From Rhodoferax sp. (GTDB lineage Bacteria; Pseudomonadota; Gammaproteobacteria; Burkholderiales; Burkholderiaceae_C), in NCBI GenBank assembly GCA_030833685.1, contig JAURGS010000042.1, positions 1 through 13,765 of the forward strand: 13,765 nucleotides of DNA. The letters are read 5' to 3'. Under the pieces are notes generated by a model. It was not told the origin of the DNA. It made no database searches and worked only from the letters and a program-made list of their open reading frames with translations. Of the stretch, positions 6,899 through 13,721 are shown one piece after another. The position numbers were made by a program, and so were the translations under genes. Position 1 is the stretch's first letter, and every line of letters begins with the position of its first letter.

Positions 6899-8338
6899 AT
6901 GCAACAACGACAGCACCATATCAATCACCAATCCATCGCGCCCATAGGTGGCCAGTACATTGACGTCATTGACCCATCAGACGGCAAAGTATTCACCCAA
7001 ATTGCCAGCGGCGACGCCCAAGATATCGACCTGGCAGTGCGGGCAGCACGCGCAGCCTATGACAGCGCATGGGGCCGTTGCACGGCGACTGAGCGAGGCC
7101 GATTACTGCAAAAGCTGGCCTTAACGTTGGCCGAGCACAGCGAGGAGCTTGCACAGATTGAAGCACGCGACTGCGGCAAACCACTGAAGCAAGCGCGTGC
7201 TGACGCGGTAGCGGTGGCCCGGTATTTCGAGTACTACGGTGGCGCAGCTGACAAGCTGCACGGCTACACCATTCCTTATCAAAACGGCTACACGGTGATG
7301 GCGCTACGCGAGCCCCACGGTGTTACCGGGCACATCATTCCGTGGAATTACCCGATGCAGATTTTCGGGCGCAGCGTAGGCGCGGCGCTGGCCGCTGGAA
7401 ATGCATGTGTGGTCAAGCCGGCTGAGGACGCCTGTCTGTCCTTGCTGCGTATTGCGGAGCTGGCAGCTGAGGTGGGCTTGCCACCGGGCGCGCTCAACAT
7501 CGTGACAGGTTTGGGCCGCCTCGCCGGTGAGGCACTGGCCAAGCACCCTGGCATCGACCACATCTCGTTCACAGGTTCGCCGCTCACTGGCAAGTTGGTC
7601 ACCAAGGCGGCGGCCGATAACCACACCCCAGTCACGCTGGAGCTGGGTGGTAAATCACCGCAAGTCGCCTTTGCCGACGCGGATTTTGATGCCATGCTGC
7701 CAGTGGTGGTCAATGCCATTGTGCAAAACGCAGGGCAGACCTGCTCAGCGGGCAGTCGACTGTTGGTTCAGCGCAGCGCGTATGAGGAAGTACTCAGCCG
7801 GCTTTCGCAGGCATTTCGCGCCCTCAAGGTTGGACCTGCCGCCATGGACCTGGACTGCGGACCACTGATACGCCAAAGCCAGCTGGCACGCGTACAAGGT
7901 TTCTTACAACAGGCGCAGGCGGACGGACTTCGAACGGCCGGATCAGGCCAACTCGTTGCTGAGGCGCCAGCAGGCGGCTTTTACCAGGCGCCCACGCTGG
8001 TTCGTGACGTACCGCCTGGCCATCAACTGGCGCAAGAAGAGGTGTTTGGCCCGGTGATCGCCGCCATGCCTTTTGACGACGAAGCCCATGCAGCCAAGCT
8101 GGCTAACGGTACCGACTATGGCTTGGTCGCCAGTGTTTGGACGCGTGACGGATCACGGCAAATGCGCATGGCACGACAAATGCGCTGTGGTCAAGTATTC
8201 ATCAACAATTACGGTGCTGGTGGCGGGATCGAATTGCCTTTTGGTGGGGTTAAAGCCAGTGGGCATGGCCGAGAAAAAGGCTTTGAAGCCTTGTACGGCT
8301 TCACCGTTTTAAAGACCGTCTCTATCAAGCACGATTAA
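6899..8338 (+). CDS. NAD(P)-dependent aldehyde dehydrogenase (ALDH superfamily)
   Basis: This 479-residue enzyme oxidises an aldehyde to the carboxylic acid. The catalytic set is complete: GHIIPWNYP with Asn150, VVKPAE with Lys173, the cofactor loop FTGSPLTG at 224-231, LELGGKSP with Glu248, NAGQTCSAGSR with the nucleophile Cys282, and EEVFGPV near 380. Length and motifs place it with the betaine-aldehyde or general ALDH branch; the actual aldehyde cannot be told from the sequence. No good ribosome site is visible before the ATG at 6899. Family members commonly begin at about this point, so the start is plausible but not proven. An SDR dehydrogenase follows 55 bp downstream on the same strand and could supply the aldehyde from an alcohol, but that link is inference. 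Confidence 0.93.
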   Translation: MQQRQHHINHQSIAPIGGQYIDVIDPSDGKVFTQIASGDAQDIDLAVRAARAAYDSAWGRCTATERGRLLQKLALTLAEHSEELAQIEARDCGKPLKQARADAVAVARYFEYYGGAADKLHGYTIPYQNGYTVMALREPHGVTGHIIPWNYPMQIFGRSVGAALAAGNACVVKPAEDACLSLLRIAELAAEVGLPPGALNIVTGLGRLAGEALAKHPGIDHISFTGSPLTGKLVTKAAADNHTPVTLELGGKSPQVAFADADFDAMLPVVVNAIVQNAGQTCSAGSRLLVQRSAYEEVLSRLSQAFRALKVGPAAMDLDCGPLIRQSQLARVQGFLQQAQADGLRTAGSGQLVAEAPAGGFYQAPTLVRDVPPGHQLAQEEVFGPVIAAMPFDDEAHAAKLANGTDYGLVASVWTRDGSRQMRMARQMRCGQVFINNYGAGGGIELPFGGVKASGHGREKGFEALYGFTVLKTVSIKHD

Positions 8339-8393
8339 GGGCGGTGCCGCGATCACATCAGAGATCAAAGTCGACTTTTTATCAGGAGAGAAC

Positions 8394-9155
8394 ATGAACG
8401 TTCAAGGCAAAGTGGTGATCGTGACCGGCGCAGGCGGCGGCATTGGCGAGGGTATTGCCAAGGTGCTTGCTAAGCACAGCGCGAAGGTCGTCGTCAGCGA
8501 CATTGATGCCACCAAAGGCCAGGCGGTCACCGAACGGATCCGGGCGGATGGGGGCGAAGCAGCGTTTTGTGCGGCAGACGTGTCAAAGTCAAGTCAGATG
8601 GCTGCTTTAATGGACTTTGCCGTGCAGCGCTTCGCTAGGCTCGACGTCATGGTTAACAACGCTGGTTGGACGCACCGCAACAAGCCGGTGCTCGAAGTCA
8701 CCGAGGCTGAATACGAAAAATGCTTTGATATCAATGTGCGCAGCATCTTCCTGTCGACGCGGCATGCCATTCCAGTATTCCAGCGCTTTGGCGGCGGCAG
8801 CTTCATCAATATTGCCTCCACCGCAGGGATTCGCCCCCGCCCAGGCCTGAGCTGGTACAACGCGTCCAAGGGTGCGGTGATCACTGCCTCCAAATCATTG
8901 GCAGCGGAGTTAGGACCGATGAACATCCGGGTCAACTGCGTCAACCCGGTCTTCAACCCGGACACGGGCTTGTCAGCCGAATTTGCCGGTGGCCCATTGG
9001 ATGAGGCCAGGCGACAAAAGTTTTTGGCCACGATCCCATTAGGGCGCTTTTCCAGCGCGGCAGATGTGGCCAATGCGGTGCTTTATCTGGCCAGCGACGA
9101 AGCAGCCTTTATCTCAGGCGTCTGCCTCGAAGTTGACGGCGCGCGCTGCGTCTAA
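8394..9155 (+). CDS. Short-chain dehydrogenase/reductase (classical SDR, probably NAD-linked)
   Basis: This 253-residue Rossmann-fold oxidoreductase has the classical SDR pattern: TGAGGGIG at 11-18, NNAG at 88-91, Asn114, and the catalytic Ser142, Tyr155 and Lys159 (YNASK). Asp36 at the end of the second beta strand (VVVSDID) is the usual mark of NAD(H) over NADP(H). The C-terminal CLEVDGARCV is typical. It probably interconverts an alcohol or polyol and a carbonyl; the substrate is not readable. The start is well supported by AGGAGAG at 8384-8390, 3 bases before the ATG. It follows the aldehyde dehydrogenase gene by 55 bp, so the two are likely one transcript. Its TAA lies within a 4-bp overlap with the convergent isomerase gene. 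Confidence 0.93.
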   Translation: MNVQGKVVIVTGAGGGIGEGIAKVLAKHSAKVVVSDIDATKGQAVTERIRADGGEAAFCAADVSKSSQMAALMDFAVQRFARLDVMVNNAGWTHRNKPVLEVTEAEYEKCFDINVRSIFLSTRHAIPVFQRFGGGSFINIASTAGIRPRPGLSWYNASKGAVITASKSLAAELGPMNIRVNCVNPVFNPDTGLSAEFAGGPLDEARRQKFLATIPLGRFSSAADVANAVLYLASDEAAFISGVCLEVDGARCV

Positions 9156-9949
9156 GACCGGTTTTTGAACCAGCCAAGGCCTGCGCGCGTGGCGCCGGCA
9201 ACAGCGCCAGCGCGGGGCCGGTATTCACAACCCAGCCAGCCTTGGAAGCCCAGCGCGTCAATCAAGTCGAACAAATAGTCGAAGCACAACTCACCGCCGT
9301 CAGGCTCATTGCGCTCTGGCACGCTGGCGATCTGAATATGGCCTACGCGGCCAGTGGGCAGATACTGGCGCAGCTTCATGGCCACATCGCCTTCGACAAT
9401 CTGGCAGTGGTACAGATCCATCTGCACCTTCAGGTTGGGCGCATCGATGGTGGTCACGATCTCATGGGCGTGATCCTGCCGGTTCAAAAAATAGCCTGGA
9501 ATATCCCGGGTATTGATGGGTTCAATCAACACGTCAACACCCGCAGCCCCCGCCTGCTGCGCGGCCCAGCGCAGATTGCCCAGGTAAGTGTCTTGCATGG
9601 TCTGGCGCGTGAGGCCAGGTGGCATCAAACCGGCCATGACATGTACCCGGGGACACTGCAATGCCCGGGCGTAATCCAGCGCCCGCATAAACGCCTGCTG
9701 AAACTCTTGCTCGCGATCAGGCAATCCCGCCATGCCTCTTTCGCCTTTTTCCCAATTACCCGGCGGCGCATTAAACAATGCTTGTTTTAAGCCATTGGCG
9801 CGCAACAACTGCGCCAGTTGCTCAGCAGGCCACTCGTAGGGGAACAGGTACTCCACGGCCTTGAAGCCATCTTCGGCCGCAGCAGCGAAGCGATCCAGGA
9901 AAGGCAAGTCCTGGTACAAAAACGACAAGTTGGCGGCAAATTGGGGCAT
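9152..9949 (-). CDS. Hydroxypyruvate isomerase-like TIM-barrel enzyme (Hyi/OtnI family)
   Basis: This 265-residue protein belongs to the xylose-isomerase-like TIM-barrel superfamily and matches Hyi along its length. It begins MPQFAANLSFLYQDLPFLDRF. It carries VEYLFPYEW, LFNAPPGNWEKGERG, LIEPINTRDIPGYFL (Glu143), QMDLYHCQIVEGD (Asp178), GHIQIASVPERNEP (His204-Gln206) and GCEYRP (Glu242), which supply the expected metal and substrate ligands. Known members isomerise hydroxypyruvate to tartronate semialdehyde, or 2-oxotetronates to 3-oxotetronates (OtnI). No tartronate semialdehyde reductase or otnK/otnC gene is in the window, so the two activities cannot be separated. The ribosome site before the ATG is weak (GAAAG). 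The gene faces the SDR gene with a 4-bp stop-stop overlap, and a palindrome lies 26 bp upstream of its start. Confidence 0.88.
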   Translation of the reverse strand: MPQFAANLSFLYQDLPFLDRFAAAAEDGFKAVEYLFPYEWPAEQLAQLLRANGLKQALFNAPPGNWEKGERGMAGLPDREQEFQQAFMRALDYARALQCPRVHVMAGLMPPGLTRQTMQDTYLGNLRWAAQQAGAAGVDVLIEPINTRDIPGYFLNRQDHAHEIVTTIDAPNLKVQMDLYHCQIVEGDVAMKLRQYLPTGRVGHIQIASVPERNEPDGGELCFDYLFDLIDALGFQGWLGCEYRPRAGAVAGATRAGLGWFKNRS

Positions 9950-10382
9950 GTATTGCTTTCACAAAAAATGGCCATGACTGATTCAGTCAGTCCTTTCACT
10001 TCGCCGAGCGACCAATCGGAAGGACCCTAAGCTAGCTGGATTGTCGGCCCAGCGTGCACGCAGGCGCAAACAAGTGACAGCATAAATCAGAAGGCCGTGG
10101 GGATCACTGCCCATCGTATTCATCGCGCGTTCAGGGCACAACGCGGGCGTCGCAAGAACCAACAGACGCGGTCGGAAACAGGGCTTGTTAGATCAGAATG
10201 TCTCTTTAGACTAGGCTATTACTTGAATGCACGAATCTGCCAGAAATCCAGGCCAATGCAGGCCTCAAACGTGATCTACCACCGAGGTTTTGGTTTTAAG
10301 GCCTAAGAATTTTTACTCTTTGAATGATCACCAAGAGCAATCACTGGGTACTAACCAAACTCAACAAATCTAAAAGAAGCCA
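9950..10382. other. 433-bp intergenic region upstream of the isomerase gene
   Basis: This stretch lies upstream of the isomerase start and downstream of the secretin stop, both on the minus strand. I find a 15-bp palindrome at 9975-9989 but no convincing gene, tRNA or strong terminator. Two AGGCCT hexamers occur at 10260-10265 and 10299-10304 without forming a clear hairpin. The part nearest the secretin gene (about 10300-10380) is rich in A and T. How the secretin transcript ends is not evident. Confidence 0.6.
9975..9989. promoter_or_regulatory. Perfect palindrome TGACTGA-T-TCAGTCA, candidate operator of the isomerase gene
   Basis: Two exact 7-bp arms flank a single T. The site ends 26 bp upstream of the isomerase ATG at 9949, where a dimeric regulator would control initiation. 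No regulator gene lies in the window, so the protein that would bind is unknown. The symmetry is seen directly; its function is inferred. Confidence 0.4.
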
Positions 10383-12398
10383 TCAGTAATAAAGTACGGT
10401 TTTGATGTCTTTCAAAAACGCATCCCAGCTTGAGGGCGCACTCCACGATTCAATAGCCAGGTCACCTGTTCGAAAATTCAAATAAAGCTGATTACCCAGG
10501 ACCCGTGCATAGGTCCACGTCATGTTTTCTGGAATTGATTCTGGGTTTTTCTTCATTTGTTTCTCTATCAAAAGCCCTATCTCTCGCTTGTTGGCATCAG
10601 ACATATTCGCAATATGTTTTAAGCCTCCTTGCATTAGATCCTGGTCATAAGCCGCAGGTCGGGGCGTGACAAGAATCAACACAGAGCTGGTGAAATCCAG
10701 CGTTGTTTTCTGATTAAATAAATAACGCAAGATGGGGATGTCCTTTAGTACTGGCACACCATTGAAGTTCCGCTGGGTCTGCCGCTCTGACAACCCAGAC
10801 AATATCAAGGTCTGTCCCATTTTGAGAGACACATTAGCCGATACCAAGTTTCGCGAGGTCTGCAGTTGCTGTCCAAAAGCCACGTTGGCGTCAATTGTTT
10901 CAATAAACGCTCGCTCTGCCCTGACAGCGAGTAGCAGTCTGTCGTCGCCAACAAAAGTGGGCGTTACCGACATGCTGATCCCCACCGGCTTATCGGAAAA
11001 GGAGGCGCCGCCACTATTACCCCCTGTTAACCCCACCGTAACATTTCGCCCTGAAAAGAAGGTAGACGGCATTCCATCAAGTGCAACCAGTGAGGGCCTC
11101 GCCAGGACCTCAGCCCGGTTACCCGTGGAGTTGGCGATATTCAGGCTGTAAGACGTGCTCGGCAGAGCACCCACACTAACACCGCCCACGCCGACGCTGT
11201 AACCCCTGCTGTTTTGTGTAGTCTGGCTCTGGGCAGGTGAATCACCTGAGGTGGCGTTGTTCACCACCAACTTTCCAATGCCGAAAGTAAAGTTCAGGGT
11301 GTCCAATAAGTTCGTCCCGAACGAGGTCGACTGGGTATCGTCCGTCCTAATGATCGCTACGTCGAATACCGCCATTCTTTGCGGAACGCCTATGCATGGC
11401 GTCGAAATTCTCGTCATCACAGGTGGATCTTGTGAACCCGCAGGGCTACTAGCCAACTGGATCGAATCAGGGCACGCATACCAGGGCTTTTCCGACTCTA
11501 ACGATGCAGTGTCGCCAGTTACCGATGCGTTCGCTGGCGCTGGTGTAGAAGAAACCTCGCCTAACGATTGCACGCCAGCTTGGGCCATGCGCTCACCATT
11601 TAGCTGCGTCCCCTCTGGTATCTTGCTATTCATCTCGTGCCAAGAACGCCAATCGGCAACTCGGCTTTCTAATCGGGTGCGCCTAACCTCATTTTTTTCA
11701 AGATTTGCATAACGAGCCAGTGCTACGCTGGCCGCTTGATTATCACCGTTGGCCGCCTTAATCAACGCGACGGCGCGCGTGGTTTCAATATCGTTAGGAA
11801 GCAAGGTGGCAGCACGCTCGGCTGCCACGCCGGCGCGAGTCAAGTCACGCTGGTAGTAAGCCGCGACGGCCATTCCAAGATGAGCATCGGCGCTTTTCGG
11901 TTTGATAGCCACAGCCCGCTCGAAAGCTGTAATTGACGCCGGGTATCGCTTGGCATGTAACTGAAGTCGGCCAAGTTGCAACGCTGCATCGAAAAAGGCG
12001 GGGTCCTCTGTCAGAGCAAGCTCATAGCCAGTCACTGCCAGGTCCTTGGCGGACTCGTTGCCGTCCAGATACTGTAAGTGGTAGGTCAAGCCGTTCAAAA
12101 AATGTAAGCCGGTATTGCTTGGCGCAAACTTTAATCCCGCGTTGAAGATTCGCGACGCATCTTCATAATTGCGCTCAGCCAGTTTCTTAAGTCCTTCGTC
12201 GGCCAACACCTTGGGCAGTGGCGCTTGGAGAGCAGAGCCAGAAAGTTTTTCGGCCTGATCAGGCCGCTGAGAAGGCTGCGTCGCACAGCCGGACAGAGCA
12301 AGCAGTAAAAGAACAGGTAGCGGCCGCAAAGCAAGCTCAAGGGCGACAAATCGCTTTTTAAACCTGTGGCGCATGGCGACTGAATCGGACTTGTTCAT
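10383..12398 (-). CDS. TPR-containing secretin-domain outer-membrane lipoprotein
   Basis: This 671-residue protein was assigned from its domains. The N-terminus is basic (RHRFKKR) with a hydrophobic run and the lipobox LSGC, giving lipidation at Cys38. Residues about 68-238 form tandem TPR-like helix pairs. After a low-complexity linker and two cysteines (309 and 335), a secretin core runs from about 342 to 581. It includes AVFDVAIIRTDD, VLARPSLVALDG, VGISMSVTPTFV, VSANVSLKMGQTLILSGL, GVPVLKDIPILRYLF and VLILVTPRP, the hallmark secretin sequence. A tail of about 90 residues follows. Secretins form multimeric gated pores in the outer membrane for type II and III secretion, type IV pili or phage export. 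The usual N0-N3 ring domains are not recognisable; the TPRs occupy their place. The ATG at 12398 has AAAGG upstream; a TTG at 12404 and an ATG at 12374 are alternatives. No partner genes of a known system are adjacent. The DNA is more A+T-rich than the left half. Confidence 0.85.
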   Translation of the reverse strand: MNKSDSVAMRHRFKKRFVALELALRPLPVLLLLALSGCATQPSQRPDQAEKLSGSALQAPLPKVLADEGLKKLAERNYEDASRIFNAGLKFAPSNTGLHFLNGLTYHLQYLDGNESAKDLAVTGYELALTEDPAFFDAALQLGRLQLHAKRYPASITAFERAVAIKPKSADAHLGMAVAAYYQRDLTRAGVAAERAATLLPNDIETTRAVALIKAANGDNQAASVALARYANLEKNEVRRTRLESRVADWRSWHEMNSKIPEGTQLNGERMAQAGVQSLGEVSSTPAPANASVTGDTASLESEKPWYACPDSIQLASSPAGSQDPPVMTRISTPCIGVPQRMAVFDVAIIRTDDTQSTSFGTNLLDTLNFTFGIGKLVVNNATSGDSPAQSQTTQNSRGYSVGVGGVSVGALPSTSYSLNIANSTGNRAEVLARPSLVALDGMPSTFFSGRNVTVGLTGGNSGGASFSDKPVGISMSVTPTFVGDDRLLLAVRAERAFIETIDANVAFGQQLQTSRNLVSANVSLKMGQTLILSGLSERQTQRNFNGVPVLKDIPILRYLFNQKTTLDFTSSVLILVTPRPAAYDQDLMQGGLKHIANMSDANKREIGLLIEKQMKKNPESIPENMTWTYARVLGNQLYLNFRTGDLAIESWSAPSSWDAFLKDIKTVLYY

Positions 12399-12488
12399 TT
12401 CCAACCTTTCGAGCTGTCGAGTGCTTAATTAAGAAAAAAACCATAGGTGTTCCCAGCAACTTGGCCACAAAATACAAAAAAATTGCAC

Positions 12489-12503
12489 TAGGAAACGTTC
12501 CTA
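12489..12503. promoter_or_regulatory. Palindrome TAGGAA-ACG-TTCCTA, candidate operator
   Basis: Perfect 6-bp arms around a 3-base centre lie about 90 bp upstream of the secretin start. On the minus strand the repeat falls between TTGGAT and CAATTT, which are spaced 17 bases apart. That would put the site in a promoter spacer if those weak hexamers are used. The symmetry is direct; the role is inferred. Confidence 0.3.
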
Positions 12504-12632
12504 TCCAATTTTTATAAAGGCTCCCTCCGATTATCAGCTCACACCTCTCAACACGCTTGCCTAAGCCTAACAACGATTGTGTTGGCAAACGACGGGCCAT
12601 CGGAGAACCCGAACATTACAAAAGCGTTATCT

Positions 12633-12692
12633 GCGGGGAAATTTCGTCAAAACCTAGTTTGTCGTGTTCCACTAAGAATAGTTGTTCCCCGC
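12633..12692. repeat. Spaced inverted repeat GCGGGGAA ... TTCCCCGC
   Basis: Exact 8-bp arms at 12633-12640 and 12685-12692 are separated by 44 bases. The arms are 52 bp apart start to start, close to five helical turns. This could be a pair of protein-binding half-sites or a long-loop hairpin. It lies in the middle of the divergent region between the secretin and exported-protein genes. Confidence 0.35.
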
Positions 12693-12779
12693 CCCGTCGT
12701 TTCGAGGCTGGAATGCCGTACTGATGGACTCAAGCCCAACTTGCCGCCCTGCTAATCCATGTTCGCAACGTCTTGGAGC

Positions 12780-12806
12780 TTGACACTGGTTTTTGATTTT
12801 TTGAAT
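12780..12806 (+). promoter_or_regulatory. Candidate promoter of the exported-protein gene
   Basis: A perfect -35 hexamer TTGACA is at 12780-12785. The best -10 nearby is TTGAAT at 12801-12806 (4 of 6), but the spacing is only 15 bases; other hexamers at 17 bases match worse. A GAGAAGGA ribosome site at 12814-12821 and the ATG at 12828 follow closely, so any leader would be very short. Confidence 0.35.
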
Positions 12807-12827
12807 CTATCCTGAGAAGGACACAAC

Positions 12828-13721
12828 ATGCTATCGATAGCCCAAAGATTTAATTGGCGTGGACTGTTTCCGCACCTCACTTCATTCTTCTTAACAATCT
12901 CGACAGGGACCGCGCACGCGATACCACTGGGACAACTTGCCAACTGGCCCCAAGGCTCGCTGCCTAATGAAATCGCCTCTATCAACGTCCCGCCGCTGCC
13001 CGCGGGTACCGTGCCCAACACTGTGAACGTGAAATTGCCGGCGCCAACACCATTTGCTGTCACGCTCTTCAGAGCCTCACCGCAAAAGCCTTTCTCAATG
13101 GCAATCAAGCTTGACAGCACAAGTGCTTTTTCTCTGGCACAACAAGTCCCAGCGCTACGCTCAACACCGCTGAACGACATCACATTCAAGAATGTCTACC
13201 TACTACTTGTCCCGCCAGGTTCTCAAGGCACAACGCCTCTGCCTGGTGACGTAGCTGCCGCGCTTGGCATGAGCAACATGCAACTCCCGGCGGGCACTAC
13301 TTTCATTGGCTCGCCCACGTTCACTGGCCCAATTCGGAGCTTGCTCGACAAAATTGCCGCGCCCGTTTCGAGCGCCAAATTGCTGGGGACTTTTGACCCC
13401 ACGGTGCTTTTTGCGAGCAGCAACACGCAATTACTGGACAAATTCATGTCCACTTTGAACATCAACCAAAACCTGGGCTCAATTCGTCCGAGCTGGACAG
13501 CTGGGTTTCTGGGCTTTCAGAACACACGACTGAGTATCAAAGCGGTCAACCGGGCGGTGATTGCCTCTGCCAGCGCAGACATCTCGGTGAGTGCCGGCAC
13601 AGGCCAGCCGATCGTGTTTACCAACACGGCGATGGCTCTGGACAACGGCAGCGGCACGCTGAGCCTTTCTGGCGGGCCGATCAAACTTGCATCTGGCGCA
13701 CTTGGGTTCCCTCGAACATAG
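12828..13721 (+). CDS. Exported protein of unknown function, possibly frameshifted near its end
   Basis: I do not recognise this 297-residue protein. The start is firm: GAGAAGGA sits 6 bases before the ATG. A Sec signal peptide is visible, with basic residues up to Arg11, the hydrophobic stretch LTSFFLTISTG and a likely signal peptidase I site after AHA at 29-31. The mature part is rich in Ser, Thr, Gly, Pro and Ala with alternating hydrophobic residues, suggesting beta structure. Examples are VSAGTGQPIVFTNTAMALDNGSG and LSLSGGPIKL. It has no cysteine in the mature part and no visible catalytic motif. It is divergent from the TPR-secretin gene, which suggests, without proof, a shared process such as export or surface display. 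The frame ends at a TAG at 13719-13721, but another frame gives sensible sequence to the window edge, so the gene may be broken or misassembled there. Confidence 0.65.
   Translation: MLSIAQRFNWRGLFPHLTSFFLTISTGTAHAIPLGQLANWPQGSLPNEIASINVPPLPAGTVPNTVNVKLPAPTPFAVTLFRASPQKPFSMAIKLDSTSAFSLAQQVPALRSTPLNDITFKNVYLLLVPPGSQGTTPLPGDVAAALGMSNMQLPAGTTFIGSPTFTGPIRSLLDKIAAPVSSAKLLGTFDPTVLFASSNTQLLDKFMSTLNINQNLGSIRPSWTAGFLGFQNTRLSIKAVNRAVIASASADISVSAGTGQPIVFTNTAMALDNGSGTLSLSGGPIKLASGALGFPRT

Larger units (their letters stand above)
12399..12827. other. 429-bp divergent intergenic region between the secretin gene and the exported-protein gene
   Basis: This A+T-rich region must hold the promoters of both divergent genes. 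It contains the TAGGAA-ACG-TTCCTA palindrome at 12489-12503, an 8-bp inverted repeat at 12633-12640 and 12685-12692, and a TTGACA-based candidate promoter next to the exported-protein gene. Reading toward the secretin gene, TATAAA at 12519-12514 is a possible -10 but lacks a good -35. No convincing gene is present: the only longer open frame overlaps the secretin start and resembles no protein I know. Confidence 0.6.

Noticed and set aside
6655..6900. tRNA-Arg gene as an integration site (att) for a mobile element
   Set aside because: No integrase gene and no direct repeat of the tRNA 3' end are visible within the window. Housekeeping genes or ordinary enzymes flank both sides.
9242..9790. 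A 182-codon plus-strand open frame opposite the isomerase gene
   Set aside because: The opposite strand has the complete Hyi-like sequence with its metal ligands. The plus-strand product shows no domain and has no ribosome site.
9983..10123. A 46-codon minus-strand open frame in the gap upstream of the isomerase gene
   Set aside because: It has no clear ribosome site and no recognisable motif, and its stop falls inside the palindrome at 9975-9989. It is too short to support as a gene, though a search for conserved copies could overturn this.
10260..10304. Two AGGCCT hexamers as a terminator stem for the secretin transcript
   Set aside because: Each is only a 6-base self-complementary word. 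The flanks do not extend the pairing, and no T-run follows on the minus strand.
10097..10306. A 69-codon plus-strand open frame in the same gap
   Set aside because: It has a weak start context and a random-looking basic product with no motif or neighbour on its strand. It is likely spurious.
12358..12600. An 80-codon minus-strand open frame spanning the secretin start and intergenic region
   Set aside because: It overlaps the signal-peptide region of the lipoprotein in another frame and covers the A+T-rich promoter area. It has no ribosome site or family resemblance.
12725..12744. Possible sigma-54 promoter (TGG ... TTGC) upstream of the exported-protein gene
   Set aside because: The GG and GC elements start 17 bases apart, but sigma-54 promoters need them 12 apart, so the spacing excludes it.
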